DNA of 33,805 nucleotides from Opitutales bacterium (GTDB lineage: Bacteria; Verrucomicrobiota; Verrucomicrobiia; Opitutales; JAJFLR01). Position 1 is the stretch's first letter; every line of letters starts with the position of its first letter. Under the pieces are notes generated by a model. It was not told the DNA's origin. It saw nothing but the letters and a program-made list of their open reading frames with translations, and ran no database searches. This document shows, piece after piece, positions 6,467 through 14,935 of the stretch. Location: assembly GCA_021772565.1 (NCBI GenBank), contig JAJFLR010000040.1:1-33805 (forward strand), written 5' to 3'. The translations under genes and the position numbers were made by a program.

Positions 6467-8311
6467 ATGAGTAAAATAAATCGTATAATATGTGTATTTG
6501 TGTCTTCATGCTTATGCTTAAGCACTGCTTCAGCTCAATTAGTTGATAGCACACAAGTTACCCCTACAGTTCCCGGTGGTACCATTACAAAGTCACTGCA
6601 AGATCAAATTGGCGCAGGCCGCGGAGATGATGTTACTGCCAACTCTTCTATTTACTTAATTAATCGAGACCCTGCACGTTCGATACGTAGAGGTCGTCAA
6701 CTATTTCAACGTAAATTTACAGCTAATCAAGGGTTAGGGCCACGTGTCAACCCTGATAGCACTGGCAATATTATGACAAATCCAGCATTGGGAGCTGGAA
6801 TTTCTGACAGTTGCGCCGGATGTCATGGACGTCCTAGAGGCGCAGCCGGATTTGGAGGAGTTGTCCCGACCCGGCCTGACAGTAGAGACTCGCCACATTT
6901 ATTTGGTCTGGGTCTTCAGGAAATGTTAGCTGACGAAATGACGACCGATTTACGAGCAATTCGCGACAGTGCACTATCTCAAGCTGTAAATACGACGCAA
7001 ACTGTTACATTAGATTTAGTATCCAAAGGAATTTCATTTGGTAAAATAACTGCCCATTCAGATAGTACATTAGATTTTTCAGATATTGAAGGGATTGATG
7101 AGGATTTGCGTGTAAAACCATTTTTTGCTCATGGGGGTGCCTTCTCAATTAGACAGTTCATAGTCGGTGCATTCAAAGATGAAATGGGGATGGAATCAAA
7201 CGATCCAGATCTAACAAATGTAGCTGCAGGACAAACTGTTGTCACACCATCAGGCATGGTTTTAAATGGAGCTGTTGACACATTATCAGCCCCACCAGTT
7301 GCAAGTGCAGATGAGGACAATGACAATGATGGAGTGAAAAATGAAATCGATACGGCAGTTGTTGATCATCTGGAATTTTATTTGCTGAACTATTTTAAAC
7401 CTGCTATCGGAAAAACCACAACAAGAACAACTGAAGGAAAAAACCTGATGAGTCAGGTTGGTTGCATACAATGTCACGTCCCGGATTTGACTATTAACAG
7501 TGATCGAAGAGTTGCAGATGTTGAAACAAATTTTGATGCGGTTAAAGGAATATTTAATCGCTTATTTGCAGAAGCCACAACTTTGTATGATGCAGTAGAT
7601 GACGGCGAATCATATAAAAAGTTGGTGCCACAAAAAAATTCATTTGTAGTTAAAAATATTTATACTGATTTTAAGCGCCATGACCTTGGAACTGCATTTC
7701 ATGAGAGACAGTATGATGGATCAATAACCACAGAAACTATTACCGAACCACTTTGGGGTGTCGGTACAACAGCACCGTATGGTCATGATGGCAGAAGTAT
7801 TAATCTCGAAGAAGTTATAGTTAGGCATGGCGGCGATGCTGAGTCGTCAAAAAATCAATTTGTCGCACTTGCAGATGACGACCAAAGAAAAATTATAGAA
7901 TTTCTGCAAACATTGGTTCTATTTCCACCGGATGATACAGCATCAAATTTAAATGCTGGTGATAAAAATGGTAACCCTCAAGATCCGGCAAATCATGGAA
8001 GCATTAATCTTGGAGCTTTATTTACAACACCGGATCCTGCAGCGCTAGTAGTGTCACAGGCTGAAAAAAGTCCTATAAATTTATCAATTGAGGAAGAGGG
8101 AAATAATCTGGTGATTGAATTTCAGGATATTTTGCCAGGGACAAAAGTAGATTATAGACTACAATCGACGACCGATATTGAGAAAAACCAATGGCAACCT
8201 GAACCTGAGAATGCAGAGGGTCCTGATCAAGAGGGAGAATATAAATTTAAAATCAACAAATCCACTAACGAGAAGTCATTTTACAGAGTCACTGTTGAAT
8301 CGGGTGAATGA
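6467..8311 (+). CDS. Secreted di-haem oxidoreductase, DUF1111 family
   Basis: A protein of 614 residues with a Sec signal peptide (cleavage likely after ASA, residue 23). Two c-type haem sites are present: CAGCH (116-120) and CIQCH (333-337). The C-terminal haem-domain signature LWGVGTTAPYGHDGRS is followed by a helix with IVRHGGDAE. This is the layout of the DUF1111 'thiol oxidoreductase' family, distantly related to MauG and cytochrome c peroxidases; substrates are mostly unknown. After about residue 540 an extra domain of beta character ends in SFYRVTVESGE, a C-terminal module common in Verrucomicrobiota secreted proteins. The protein acts in the periplasm or outside. The gene is monocistronic, with no Shine-Dalgarno sequence and element B directly upstream. 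Confidence 0.85.
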   Translation: MSKINRIICVFVSSCLCLSTASAQLVDSTQVTPTVPGGTITKSLQDQIGAGRGDDVTANSSIYLINRDPARSIRRGRQLFQRKFTANQGLGPRVNPDSTGNIMTNPALGAGISDSCAGCHGRPRGAAGFGGVVPTRPDSRDSPHLFGLGLQEMLADEMTTDLRAIRDSALSQAVNTTQTVTLDLVSKGISFGKITAHSDSTLDFSDIEGIDEDLRVKPFFAHGGAFSIRQFIVGAFKDEMGMESNDPDLTNVAAGQTVVTPSGMVLNGAVDTLSAPPVASADEDNDNDGVKNEIDTAVVDHLEFYLLNYFKPAIGKTTTRTTEGKNLMSQVGCIQCHVPDLTINSDRRVADVETNFDAVKGIFNRLFAEATTLYDAVDDGESYKKLVPQKNSFVVKNIYTDFKRHDLGTAFHERQYDGSITTETITEPLWGVGTTAPYGHDGRSINLEEVIVRHGGDAESSKNQFVALADDDQRKIIEFLQTLVLFPPDDTASNLNAGDKNGNPQDPANHGSINLGALFTTPDPAALVVSQAEKSPINLSIEEEGNNLVIEFQDILPGTKVDYRLQSTTDIEKNQWQPEPENAEGPDQEGEYKFKINKSTNEKSFYRVTVESGE

Positions 8312-8377
8312 CGTTCAAACCGATAGTTTTAATTTGTCAGGTTTGTCTTTATTGTTTAAAATCAAACGCTGTAAATA

Positions 8378-8481
8378 GATAGCCGATAGCCGATAGCCGA
8401 TAGCCGATAGCCGATAGCCGATAGCCGATAGCCGATAGCCGATAGCCGATAGCCGATAGCCGATAGCCGATAGCCGATAGC
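8378..8481. repeat. Heptamer tandem array, GATAGCC x ~15
   Basis: 104 bases of perfect 7-bp repeat (14.9 units), beginning 66 bp after the di-haem gene stop. No variant units are seen. It is not inside a gene. The perfection suggests recent or ongoing slippage expansion, though an assembly effect on copy number is possible. Confidence 0.95.
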
Positions 8482-8623
8482 AAATTGCTGATTAATGTTG
8501 AGAGTTGAAATTATAGCCTAGTATTATTACTGCTATAATTTGAGCTTATACAGGCTAAAAAAAATTCAATCGTATTAGAATTAAATTTTCAAAATGATAC
8601 TATACGTTTTAAATGTACAAAAA

Positions 8624-9175
8624 TTAATAACGATAGTTAATTCCGATTTCAATTATACTACTGTCAAGCTCAGCAGCAACTAATCCATTATCATTATAAC
8701 CATCTAATTCAATATATCGATAACCGGCAATTAATTTAAGTCTTTTACTAAGTCTAACACTTGCACCTATAAGTAATTGGTAAGTGAAGACTGTATCATC
8801 GAGTTCAATACGAGGGGCGGGACCTTCAATTTCTATTTCATAGTCGGTAATTCCAAGACCAGCACCGAGATATAAACCAAGTGTTTTGCTAATTTGACAT
8901 TTGAGTTTGTAGTTCAGCATATACGACGTAAGATCATTATTAGTATTTACCGCACCTACCGAATTATCTAACTCAGCCTTTATGAGCTCAATTTCAATAT
9001 AGTTATCTTCAACTACGCGAAATCCAGCTTTACCGCTAACCCCGGTATCTTCACCAATATTATTGTCAAAAAAATAGAGGAGGGATGCACCTAAATAAGA
9101 TTGTGAATGTAGTTGACTTGTGAACAGGGAAATAAAAAAAATTGTAATTACTAATACTGACTTACTTGTTTTCAT
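8624..9175 (-). CDS. Outer-membrane beta-barrel protein
   Basis: A protein of 183 residues with a signal peptide (MKTSKSVLVITIFFISLFTS, cleavage near LHSQS). The mature part alternates polar and hydrophobic residues in strand-length pieces separated by acidic loops (NNIGEDTG, EGPAPRIELDD, ELDGYNDNG). It ends in EIGINYRY, an aromatic-terminated strand of the kind read by the BAM machinery. The size fits an eight-stranded OmpA/OmpW-like barrel. Its function is unknown; such small barrels are adhesins, porins or structural proteins. The gene is convergent with the di-haem gene across the heptamer array. Confidence 0.75.
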   Translation of the reverse strand: MKTSKSVLVITIFFISLFTSQLHSQSYLGASLLYFFDNNIGEDTGVSGKAGFRVVEDNYIEIELIKAELDNSVGAVNTNNDLTSYMLNYKLKCQISKTLGLYLGAGLGITDYEIEIEGPAPRIELDDTVFTYQLLIGASVRLSKRLKLIAGYRYIELDGYNDNGLVAAELDSSIIEIGINYRY

Positions 9176-9644
9176 ACTAAGGTTTCAAGAATTATAACAA
9201 ATTCAAGTCAAGATAAATTAATTGAATCATAAGTTAATCCTGTATTTAAATCCTGTATTTGGGAATTTTGAGGTGAATAGAATAATTTATATTGTTGAAT
9301 ATTCTCAATATTTTTTGTTCATTACCAATGATTAAATAAAAAGTAAATTTTTTTTACACTAAATTAAAATGTTGAAAAAATTTCTATATCTCTCACTTTT
9401 ACTAACTATTCCTAAATAATACTCTAAGAATCTATCTGTAATATTCGTTATGAGGTCAAAATCGGCAATTTTAATATTCGTTGAAAAAATTGTAATTTCT
9501 AAACTAATGGTATGTATTCGTTAATCAACATACTAAAAATCATTAACCTGTAACAACAGGCAATTATAAAAAACTGCTACTTATAGCAACAAGTTAAGTT
9601 TAATTTTTAAATTACTGACAGTGTAAAATAATCACAATTAAGTT
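9176..9644. other. 469-bp non-coding spacer between divergent genes
   Basis: Very AT-rich. Only small hairpins are visible, for example CCTGTAACAACAGG. It must hold the promoters of the barrel gene (leftward) and the membrane pair (rightward), but no promoter was convincing. Confidence 0.4.
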
Positions 9645-10337
9645 ATGTCACAAATCAATAGCCAAATTATTGAAAACTACCAAAATGCGATAAAAAATCG
9701 CAAAATCGCTAAAAGTACTATCACGTTAACCATAATCCTGATAGTGGTAGCTTATCTTTACTTAATCTGGAAAACGGTTACCGATTTCAGAGAATATCAA
9801 TTACCTGAATTCAGTGCAACGTTGAGTGCCGAGGCAGCGGACTTCATGCCAATCGTTGTTGATAAGGTAAAAGTAATGACTGATCGTCTGATACCCGTAT
9901 ATGTCAGTTCATTTGCCAAAACTTATGCAAGAGATGAGGAAAAATACTCTCAAATTTTAGTTGAAGAATTTGATGCTTTGGAAAAGAAATCTACTGAGAG
10001 TTGGGAAAAAATGGAAGAAGCGATAGCTCAGATGACGCTTGATCAAGAAATTGCAGCAAGTGAAGCCTTAGAGTCGATAATTGGATCTAGAAATATATCA
10101 CTCATTAGCGAGTCTTATAGGCAAGCATTGCAAAATAAATTGGAAAAAACATTTTCTGAACATTTTGAGGGACATATTAAATCGAGTGAACAGCTATTTA
10201 AAAAACTGCAGTTAATTGCTGAATCAGAGCCTGATTTACAACCGAATGACTCTCAATATTTCTTCGGCATGTTAATGGAATTACTAGGTCTGCAAATGCA
10301 GAATTATGAAAATGATGCTGAAAATATACTAGAGTAA
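9645..10337 (+). CDS. Single-pass membrane protein, unknown (pair member 1)
   Basis: A protein of 230 residues. The first 21 are basic and polar, then one strong membrane helix at about 22-43 (ITLTIILIVVAYLYLIWKTV). The rest is almost all helix, rich in Glu, Lys and Gln, with heptad-like spacing around 105-160, ending in an acidic tail. By the positive-inside rule the large C-terminal part lies outside the cytoplasm. I recognise no family. The next gene, 28 bp downstream, encodes a protein of similar size and layout, so the two are probably co-transcribed and may be diverged paralogues forming a complex. There is no Shine-Dalgarno sequence before the ATG. Confidence 0.7.
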   Translation: MSQINSQIIENYQNAIKNRKIAKSTITLTIILIVVAYLYLIWKTVTDFREYQLPEFSATLSAEAADFMPIVVDKVKVMTDRLIPVYVSSFAKTYARDEEKYSQILVEEFDALEKKSTESWEKMEEAIAQMTLDQEIAASEALESIIGSRNISLISESYRQALQNKLEKTFSEHFEGHIKSSEQLFKKLQLIAESEPDLQPNDSQYFFGMLMELLGLQMQNYENDAENILE

Positions 10338-10365
10338 ATCTTATTAAAATTTAACTGAATTAAAA

Positions 10366-11082
10366 ATGAGTGATAACAATGACATAGCAAATTTTCTGGA
10401 TGATGAAATAATTAGAATCCAAAAAACAACTAGAAAGACTTGGATTGCCGGTGTGTTAATTGGAATTTTCATGATACTTTACATGAATTTTATTCTGACG
10501 ATGACCCGCACTTTTTTTGATGCAGAAAATGCAGCTTTATTAATATCTTCTTATGTTCAAGAATCAGCACCTGAGTTTTTAGATGAAACAGAAAAAGCAT
10601 TAAAAATTAAAGCACCTGTCGTTGCTAACCAGCTAAGTCAGACATTTTTAAAAATAATCCCTGAACTCAGGGAGACAGCTGAGTTTCATCTAGACTATGC
10701 CGCAAATGAAATGATTCCTTATATAAGTTGGGAATTTCAAAATATAATTACAGAGTATATTGAAAGCAATAGTGAATCATTAAAGTTGCTAGCTGAAAAT
10801 ACAGATAGCAAATTATTCACTGAAACTTTTATCAGTGAAGTATTAGACTTATTTGCTCAAAGATTAGAGGTAACAATGAAAGACCAATATGACGGCCGTG
10901 ATTATATTTTTGTAAAAGACAATAGTGTTTTAGCTGTACAAGCTATGAATGAATACCTTGAAGATTTAATTGACACAAATATTGATAAATTAGATCGGAA
11001 ATCTAGATTAGAACGCAAAATATTGGCAACTTTAACAAATAAAATGATAACGAGAAACTCGGAATTATTCAGCACTAAATAA
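10366..11082 (+). CDS. Single-pass membrane protein, unknown (pair member 2)
   Basis: A protein of 238 residues. A short N-terminal tail is followed by a membrane helix at about 27-47 (TWIAGVLIGIFMILYMNFIL) and a long helical domain. Like its upstream neighbour it has a segment soon after the membrane helix containing acidic residues and prolines (QESAPEFLDETEKALKIKAP), and long amphipathic helices around 85-125. The C-terminus is basic (DRKSRLERKIL...NKMITR), unlike the acidic end of the first protein. No catalytic motif or known domain is recognised. Conserved synteny would be needed to support joint function. Convergent with the dUTPase gene, with a 29-bp gap. Confidence 0.7.
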   Translation: MSDNNDIANFLDDEIIRIQKTTRKTWIAGVLIGIFMILYMNFILTMTRTFFDAENAALLISSYVQESAPEFLDETEKALKIKAPVVANQLSQTFLKIIPELRETAEFHLDYAANEMIPYISWEFQNIITEYIESNSESLKLLAENTDSKLFTETFISEVLDLFAQRLEVTMKDQYDGRDYIFVKDNSVLAVQAMNEYLEDLIDTNIDKLDRKSRLERKILATLTNKMITRNSELFSTK

Positions 11083-11111
11083 TTTTAGAATTAAGCAAAT
11101 AATGCATAAAC

Positions 11112-11486
11112 TCAAATATGGCGCGAGTCATCATGGTCTTTAGTTTTATAGCCTGAATCTTGTCGTTGATGATTTATTTTATTTTTTTCTAAATAAGCAT
11201 TATAAACATCTTCAGCAGTCATATCAAAAACCTGTGCTAGCGAAACTAAAAAGTGAAAAAGGTCAATAACCTCAACTTTAGCATTTTGTAAGTCTAATGT
11301 TTGATATTTAGCCCACCATTTCCAAGGAACTGAATCAGTTAATTCAGCCAACTCCTGTTGCATAGCACGAATATAATTCAATGACCATTCGATTTTGGCA
11401 TTATCATCCAATCCATCAAGTGAAACACCTATTCTTGTATTCAAATCATTTTGTAATTTAAAAATCTCCTCTAATTTATCACTCAT
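11112..11486 (-). CDS. Dimeric (all-alpha) dUTPase-like pyrophosphatase
   Basis: A protein of 124 residues of the all-alpha NTP pyrophosphatase superfamily, closest in pattern to dimeric dUTPases. The first metal-binding helix has E45-x2-E48 (QQELAELTDSVPWKWW). The second has E72-x2-D75 (KVEVIDLFHFLVSLA). The WKWW stretch between them is typical of the dUTPase branch. The likely reaction is dUTP to dUMP plus pyrophosphate, keeping uracil out of DNA and supplying dUMP for thymidylate synthesis. It is shorter than many members of the family, and dCTP or another NTP as substrate cannot be excluded. Confidence 0.75.
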   Translation of the reverse strand: MSDKLEEIFKLQNDLNTRIGVSLDGLDDNAKIEWSLNYIRAMQQELAELTDSVPWKWWAKYQTLDLQNAKVEVIDLFHFLVSLAQVFDMTAEDVYNAYLEKNKINHQRQDSGYKTKDHDDSRHI

Positions 11487-11606
11487 TTTATTTAACTATA
11501 ATGTTATTGAATCATATTCAGTTTTGAACTTAGTATTATTAATAAGCTTAATATCAAATAAATGTTATTCACAATATTGATACAAAAAAATTAAAATTTA
11601 CAGAAA

Positions 11607-12248
11607 ATGCCGACTTTCGAATATCAGAATATCATAAAATCAAACAATGATCAAAAGCAGGAGAATTTTGATTTAGATAACAATTCTCAAAATCTGATTA
11701 TTGAATATTCACCACCAAGAAACAAACCAAACGGAAGTTCGACAAATACAACACTTAATGCACATGACAAAAGAGGAAATATAACATCATTTTATGACGC
11801 AGATAAATCTACAATGAATAAGTCAAGTAGCATTAATACTTTTACTAACTCAATCTACAAAACTGAGTTTCAATATTATCTAAGTCGAATTACCACTCAT
11901 TTAGAATCGTTAAAAAAACAAATTATCTATATTTTTAAATCAGTTTTAACTAAACCTGCGAAAAAGAAAAAAATTAGTATTATAAAAAAAAGAACCGATA
12001 ATTCTAATATACAAAAAAATGGTATTGAAACTGAAAAACTTCATAAAGTTCGAACTTCAAAATCAAACAACAGGTATTCCAAAAGTAGCAGACCGGAAGA
12101 TCGGGTAAGGCCAGCCAATAAATCTAATCGATCAGCCAATAGAAAATTTAAAAACAATACTTCTCATAAAGTTAACAATGGAAAACCTTCGTCCAGTAGT
12201 TTAAAAAAACATAAAATAATCAAGCAAACAAAACCAATTAATAAATAA
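11607..12248 (+). CDS. Lys/Asn/Ser-rich protein of unknown function
   Basis: A protein of 213 residues, mostly low complexity and probably disordered. The N-terminal 80 residues are rich in Asn, Ser and Thr. A short helical segment at about 88-112 (FQYYLSRITTHLESLKKQI) is the only part likely to fold. From about 113 the protein is strongly basic (KPAKKKKISIIKKR and many later Lys/Arg/Ser) up to KQTKPINK. Such tails bind nucleic acid or membrane phosphates, but that is inference. It has no signal peptide. It is divergent from the dUTPase gene and upstream of trkH on the same strand. A real but fast-evolving gene seems more likely than a chance frame, because 213 codons without a stop in such AT-rich DNA is unusual. 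Confidence 0.55.
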   Translation: MPTFEYQNIIKSNNDQKQENFDLDNNSQNLIIEYSPPRNKPNGSSTNTTLNAHDKRGNITSFYDADKSTMNKSSSINTFTNSIYKTEFQYYLSRITTHLESLKKQIIYIFKSVLTKPAKKKKISIIKKRTDNSNIQKNGIETEKLHKVRTSKSNNRYSKSSRPEDRVRPANKSNRSANRKFKNNTSHKVNNGKPSSSSLKKHKIIKQTKPINK

Positions 12249-12363
12249 TAATCTGTTGTCTGAAATTAAATATGAGAATATTTATTAAATTTATAAAAAT
12301 GCTATTAACCAATATTAGCAGCTAACTAATTTATTAAAAAATAAATTAGTATTCAATTTATCG

Positions 12364-13839
12364 ATGAATTATTTCATCATACTTAAATTATTGAGTGTCA
12401 TTCTTTCTGCAATAGGATCAGCGTTCCTGTTAAGTTTGGGTATCTCAGTAATTTTCCAAAATGATCCACGTGAAAACAACGTAATATTTGGATTTATTGT
12501 CTGCGTTATTATAGCATTCTCATTAGCATTCCTTTTTTATATCAACAGTCGTAATTGCAGCAAAAATTTATTTAGAAAGGAAGCTTTAGCTGTAATTGGA
12601 TTGGGTTGGATACTGGCCAGCATAATAGGTGCACTCCCCTATTATCTTATTATTCCAAATTGCTCTATCAGCAATGCGATTTTCGAATCTACATCAGGAC
12701 TAACAACAACTGGCGCAACAGTGCTATCAAACCTGGAGAGTTTACCGCGAAGTCTATTATTTTGGCGAGCTATTAGTCAATGGATTGGGGGCTTGGGAGT
12801 CATTGTATTTTTTGTGGCTATTTTGACGTCATTGGGCGCAGGTGCTAAAATATTATTCTCACGCGAATCATCAGCTGAGTCAGCTGAATTAGATTATAGC
12901 AGGGTTCAAAGTGGTGTGCTGAGAATATTACTTTTATATTTGGGTCTATCACTGATCTATTGTATTTCCTATAAAATTTGTGGAATGAACTGGTTTGATG
13001 CGGTAACTCATATGTTTACAACCATTGCCACAGGAGGATTCAGTAATTATTCTGATAGTATTTCTGCGTTCAACAGTCCATTGATAGAGTGGGTATCTAT
13101 CATATTTATGATAATAAGTGGGACAAGTTTTCTGGTTCTTCTCCGAGTAATTAGAGGTGACTGGAAGGAAGTCAAAAAAAGCAGTGAAACTCTTGTTTTT
13201 TTTGGTTTAATTATCGGTGCAATAACTTTGTTAACAATAATCCTGCTACTGAGTAATACTTACGACAACACTGCTACTGCAATCAGGTATGCAGCTTTCC
13301 AGGCAGTTTCCATAATTACTTCAACCGGATATGCAACTGATGATTTTAATAAATGGTTACCGATAACACATGTTTTATTAATTGGATTTATGATTGTGGG
13401 TGGTTGCTCCGGATCAACGGCCGGAGGACTAAAAATAATCAGACTGATAATTGCGATAAAAGTATGCATATTACACACAGAAAAAGCTTTTCGTTCAAAA
13501 GTTGTTAGATCAGTAAAATTAAATGGAAGAACTTTAGATCAATTTGCCTTGGAAAACGTAGTAACATACATTGTTTTAATAGCATTAATTGGGCATTTTA
13601 GTCTCATTATATTTTCACTGATGGAAACACAAATGTCTCTTGAAGGTACATTATCAACGATAATTACTTGTCTATATAATGTTGGCCCTGGTTTTATGGA
13701 AATTGGACCGACACAAACATTTGATTTTTTACATAGTCATACAAAAATATTTCTGTCACTTATTATGATTATGGGCAGACTTGAATTATATGCTGTAATC
13801 GTTTTATTTTCACCCTCTTTATGGAAAAATTTCTCCTGA
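12364..13839 (+). CDS. trkH: TrkH/KtrB-family potassium uptake channel subunit
   Basis: An integral membrane protein of 491 residues with four repeated membrane-pore-membrane units. The four filter regions are visible: GLTTTGAT (first pore), IATGGFSNY (second), STGYATDDF (third) and NVGPGF (fourth). The end, MGRLELYAVIVLFSPSLW, is the usual TrkH terminus. These proteins take up K+ and are normally gated by a cytosolic RCK protein (TrkA/KtrA). No trkA is next to it here; instead a single cyclic-nucleotide-binding-domain protein follows 90 bp downstream. No Shine-Dalgarno sequence. Confidence 0.9.
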   Translation: MNYFIILKLLSVILSAIGSAFLLSLGISVIFQNDPRENNVIFGFIVCVIIAFSLAFLFYINSRNCSKNLFRKEALAVIGLGWILASIIGALPYYLIIPNCSISNAIFESTSGLTTTGATVLSNLESLPRSLLFWRAISQWIGGLGVIVFFVAILTSLGAGAKILFSRESSAESAELDYSRVQSGVLRILLLYLGLSLIYCISYKICGMNWFDAVTHMFTTIATGGFSNYSDSISAFNSPLIEWVSIIFMIISGTSFLVLLRVIRGDWKEVKKSSETLVFFGLIIGAITLLTIILLLSNTYDNTATAIRYAAFQAVSIITSTGYATDDFNKWLPITHVLLIGFMIVGGCSGSTAGGLKIIRLIIAIKVCILHTEKAFRSKVVRSVKLNGRTLDQFALENVVTYIVLIALIGHFSLIIFSLMETQMSLEGTLSTIITCLYNVGPGFMEIGPTQTFDFLHSHTKIFLSLIMIMGRLELYAVIVLFSPSLWKNFS

Positions 13840-13929
13840 TAAAATGATTTTCAGCAAATAAATAAATATTTTTAAAATCTTTATGATGAATATCTTGATT
13901 TAATTATAAAAATAAATTTGTATTTAAAA

Positions 13930-14313
13930 ATGAGTGGCGCAGTTGATTTTGAAGCTGGAGATATAGTTATTAATGAAGGTGAGCCTGGCAAAGGTTTATT
14001 TATCTTAAGAAGTGGAACATTAGAAGTTTTCAAGGGTGATGTAAAAATAGCCCAACTTGATACACCCACAACTGTATTTGGTGAAATGAGTGACATTTTA
14101 GGGAAGCCACGATCCTGCAAAGTTGTAGCTAAAACGGAATGTAAAGTTATCTACATGGATCAGGGTATTGATCAAATCATACAGACACGCCCAAGATTAA
14201 CAAAAAGATTAATTTTTGATTTAGCCAATCGTCTTGAGCAAACCACTGCAAAACTGGCTGACTCTGACGACAGCTTAATATGGTTTGACGAACCACAGGA
14301 TGAAAAAGAATAA
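13930..14313 (+). CDS. Single-domain cyclic-nucleotide-binding (Crp-like) protein
   Basis: A protein of 127 residues. It consists of one cNMP-binding beta-roll: GDIVINEGEPGKGLFILRSG, then FGEMSDILGKPRSCKVVA (the phosphate-binding cassette, with Cys where Ala is usual), then a C-terminal helix and an acidic tail. There is no DNA-binding domain, so it is not a Crp/Fnr regulator. The ATG at 13930 is preferred over an in-frame TTG 12 bases earlier because it is the first ATG and leaves the domain whole. Lying directly after trkH and with no catalytic part, it could regulate the transporter, but that is inferred from position only. Confidence 0.8.
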   Translation: MSGAVDFEAGDIVINEGEPGKGLFILRSGTLEVFKGDVKIAQLDTPTTVFGEMSDILGKPRSCKVVAKTECKVIYMDQGIDQIIQTRPRLTKRLIFDLANRLEQTTAKLADSDDSLIWFDEPQDEKE

Positions 14314-14425
14314 TCATTAAATAAAAATAGCTAAACTTTCTATATTTGTTAAAAATTATTATTGAGAGAATTTAGTTAAGAATTGAATCCACAATTTAAA
14401 ATTGTGTGATAGCGGAATATAGGCT

Positions 14426-14872
14426 GTGAAATTTGTTATTGTATTAATTTGTGGCTGTCTAATACTATTGTATTTAATTGTATCAGACTTGCGTAGAGTA
14501 AAAAAATTTACGCTACTCTCTAGCAATCGAGAAAAGTTAGATAATAAAGATTTCCAGGAAAAATATTTTCCAAACGAATCTTTAGAAACTATCACAATTT
14601 TCAGAAATGCTTTGTCTGTATTACTAAATACAGAAATTAATTGGATAATTCCGGAAGATAGATTAAATAAAGAACTTGAGGGAGAAAAAATTACTAATAT
14701 GAAAAAACTATTTTTTATAAATACTTTGGAAAAGGAATTTAAGATTGAAATGCCATCGTTAAATAAATGCTTTGAAATGAATATTGGAGAACTATTAAGT
14801 ATTATCTGTCATAAGTTGTCTGAAAAAAATAACGAACATATAAATTCAGCATTTCGTAACACAATTAATTAA
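14426..14872 (+). CDS. Membrane-anchored protein with degenerate acyl-carrier-like domain
   Basis: A protein of 148 residues starting at GTG. An N-terminal membrane helix (residues 2-19) is followed by a basic stretch and a linker. From about 75 the pattern IPEDRLNKELEGEKITNMKK, then INTLEKEFKIEMP, then a final helix resembles an acyl carrier protein: LEKEFKIEMP matches the LEEEFxxEIP helix of ACPs. The DSL motif with the phosphopantetheine serine is replaced by TNM, so the domain should not carry a prosthetic group. This fold assignment is by eye and moderate. The gene is followed 63 bp later by a membrane TPR gene. Confidence 0.6.
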   Translation: MKFVIVLICGCLILLYLIVSDLRRVKKFTLLSSNREKLDNKDFQEKYFPNESLETITIFRNALSVLLNTEINWIIPEDRLNKELEGEKITNMKKLFFINTLEKEFKIEMPSLNKCFEMNIGELLSIICHKLSEKNNEHINSAFRNTIN

Positions 14873-14935
14873 GAAATGTTAAATCAAAATTTATGTTACA
14901 AAATTAATTCAAATTCATCCACAGTAAATCTATAG

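Noticed and set aside
8378-8481. Heptamer array considered as CRISPR or coding repeat
   Set aside because: Units are 7 bp with no spacers, and the array lies after a stop codon outside any convincing gene.
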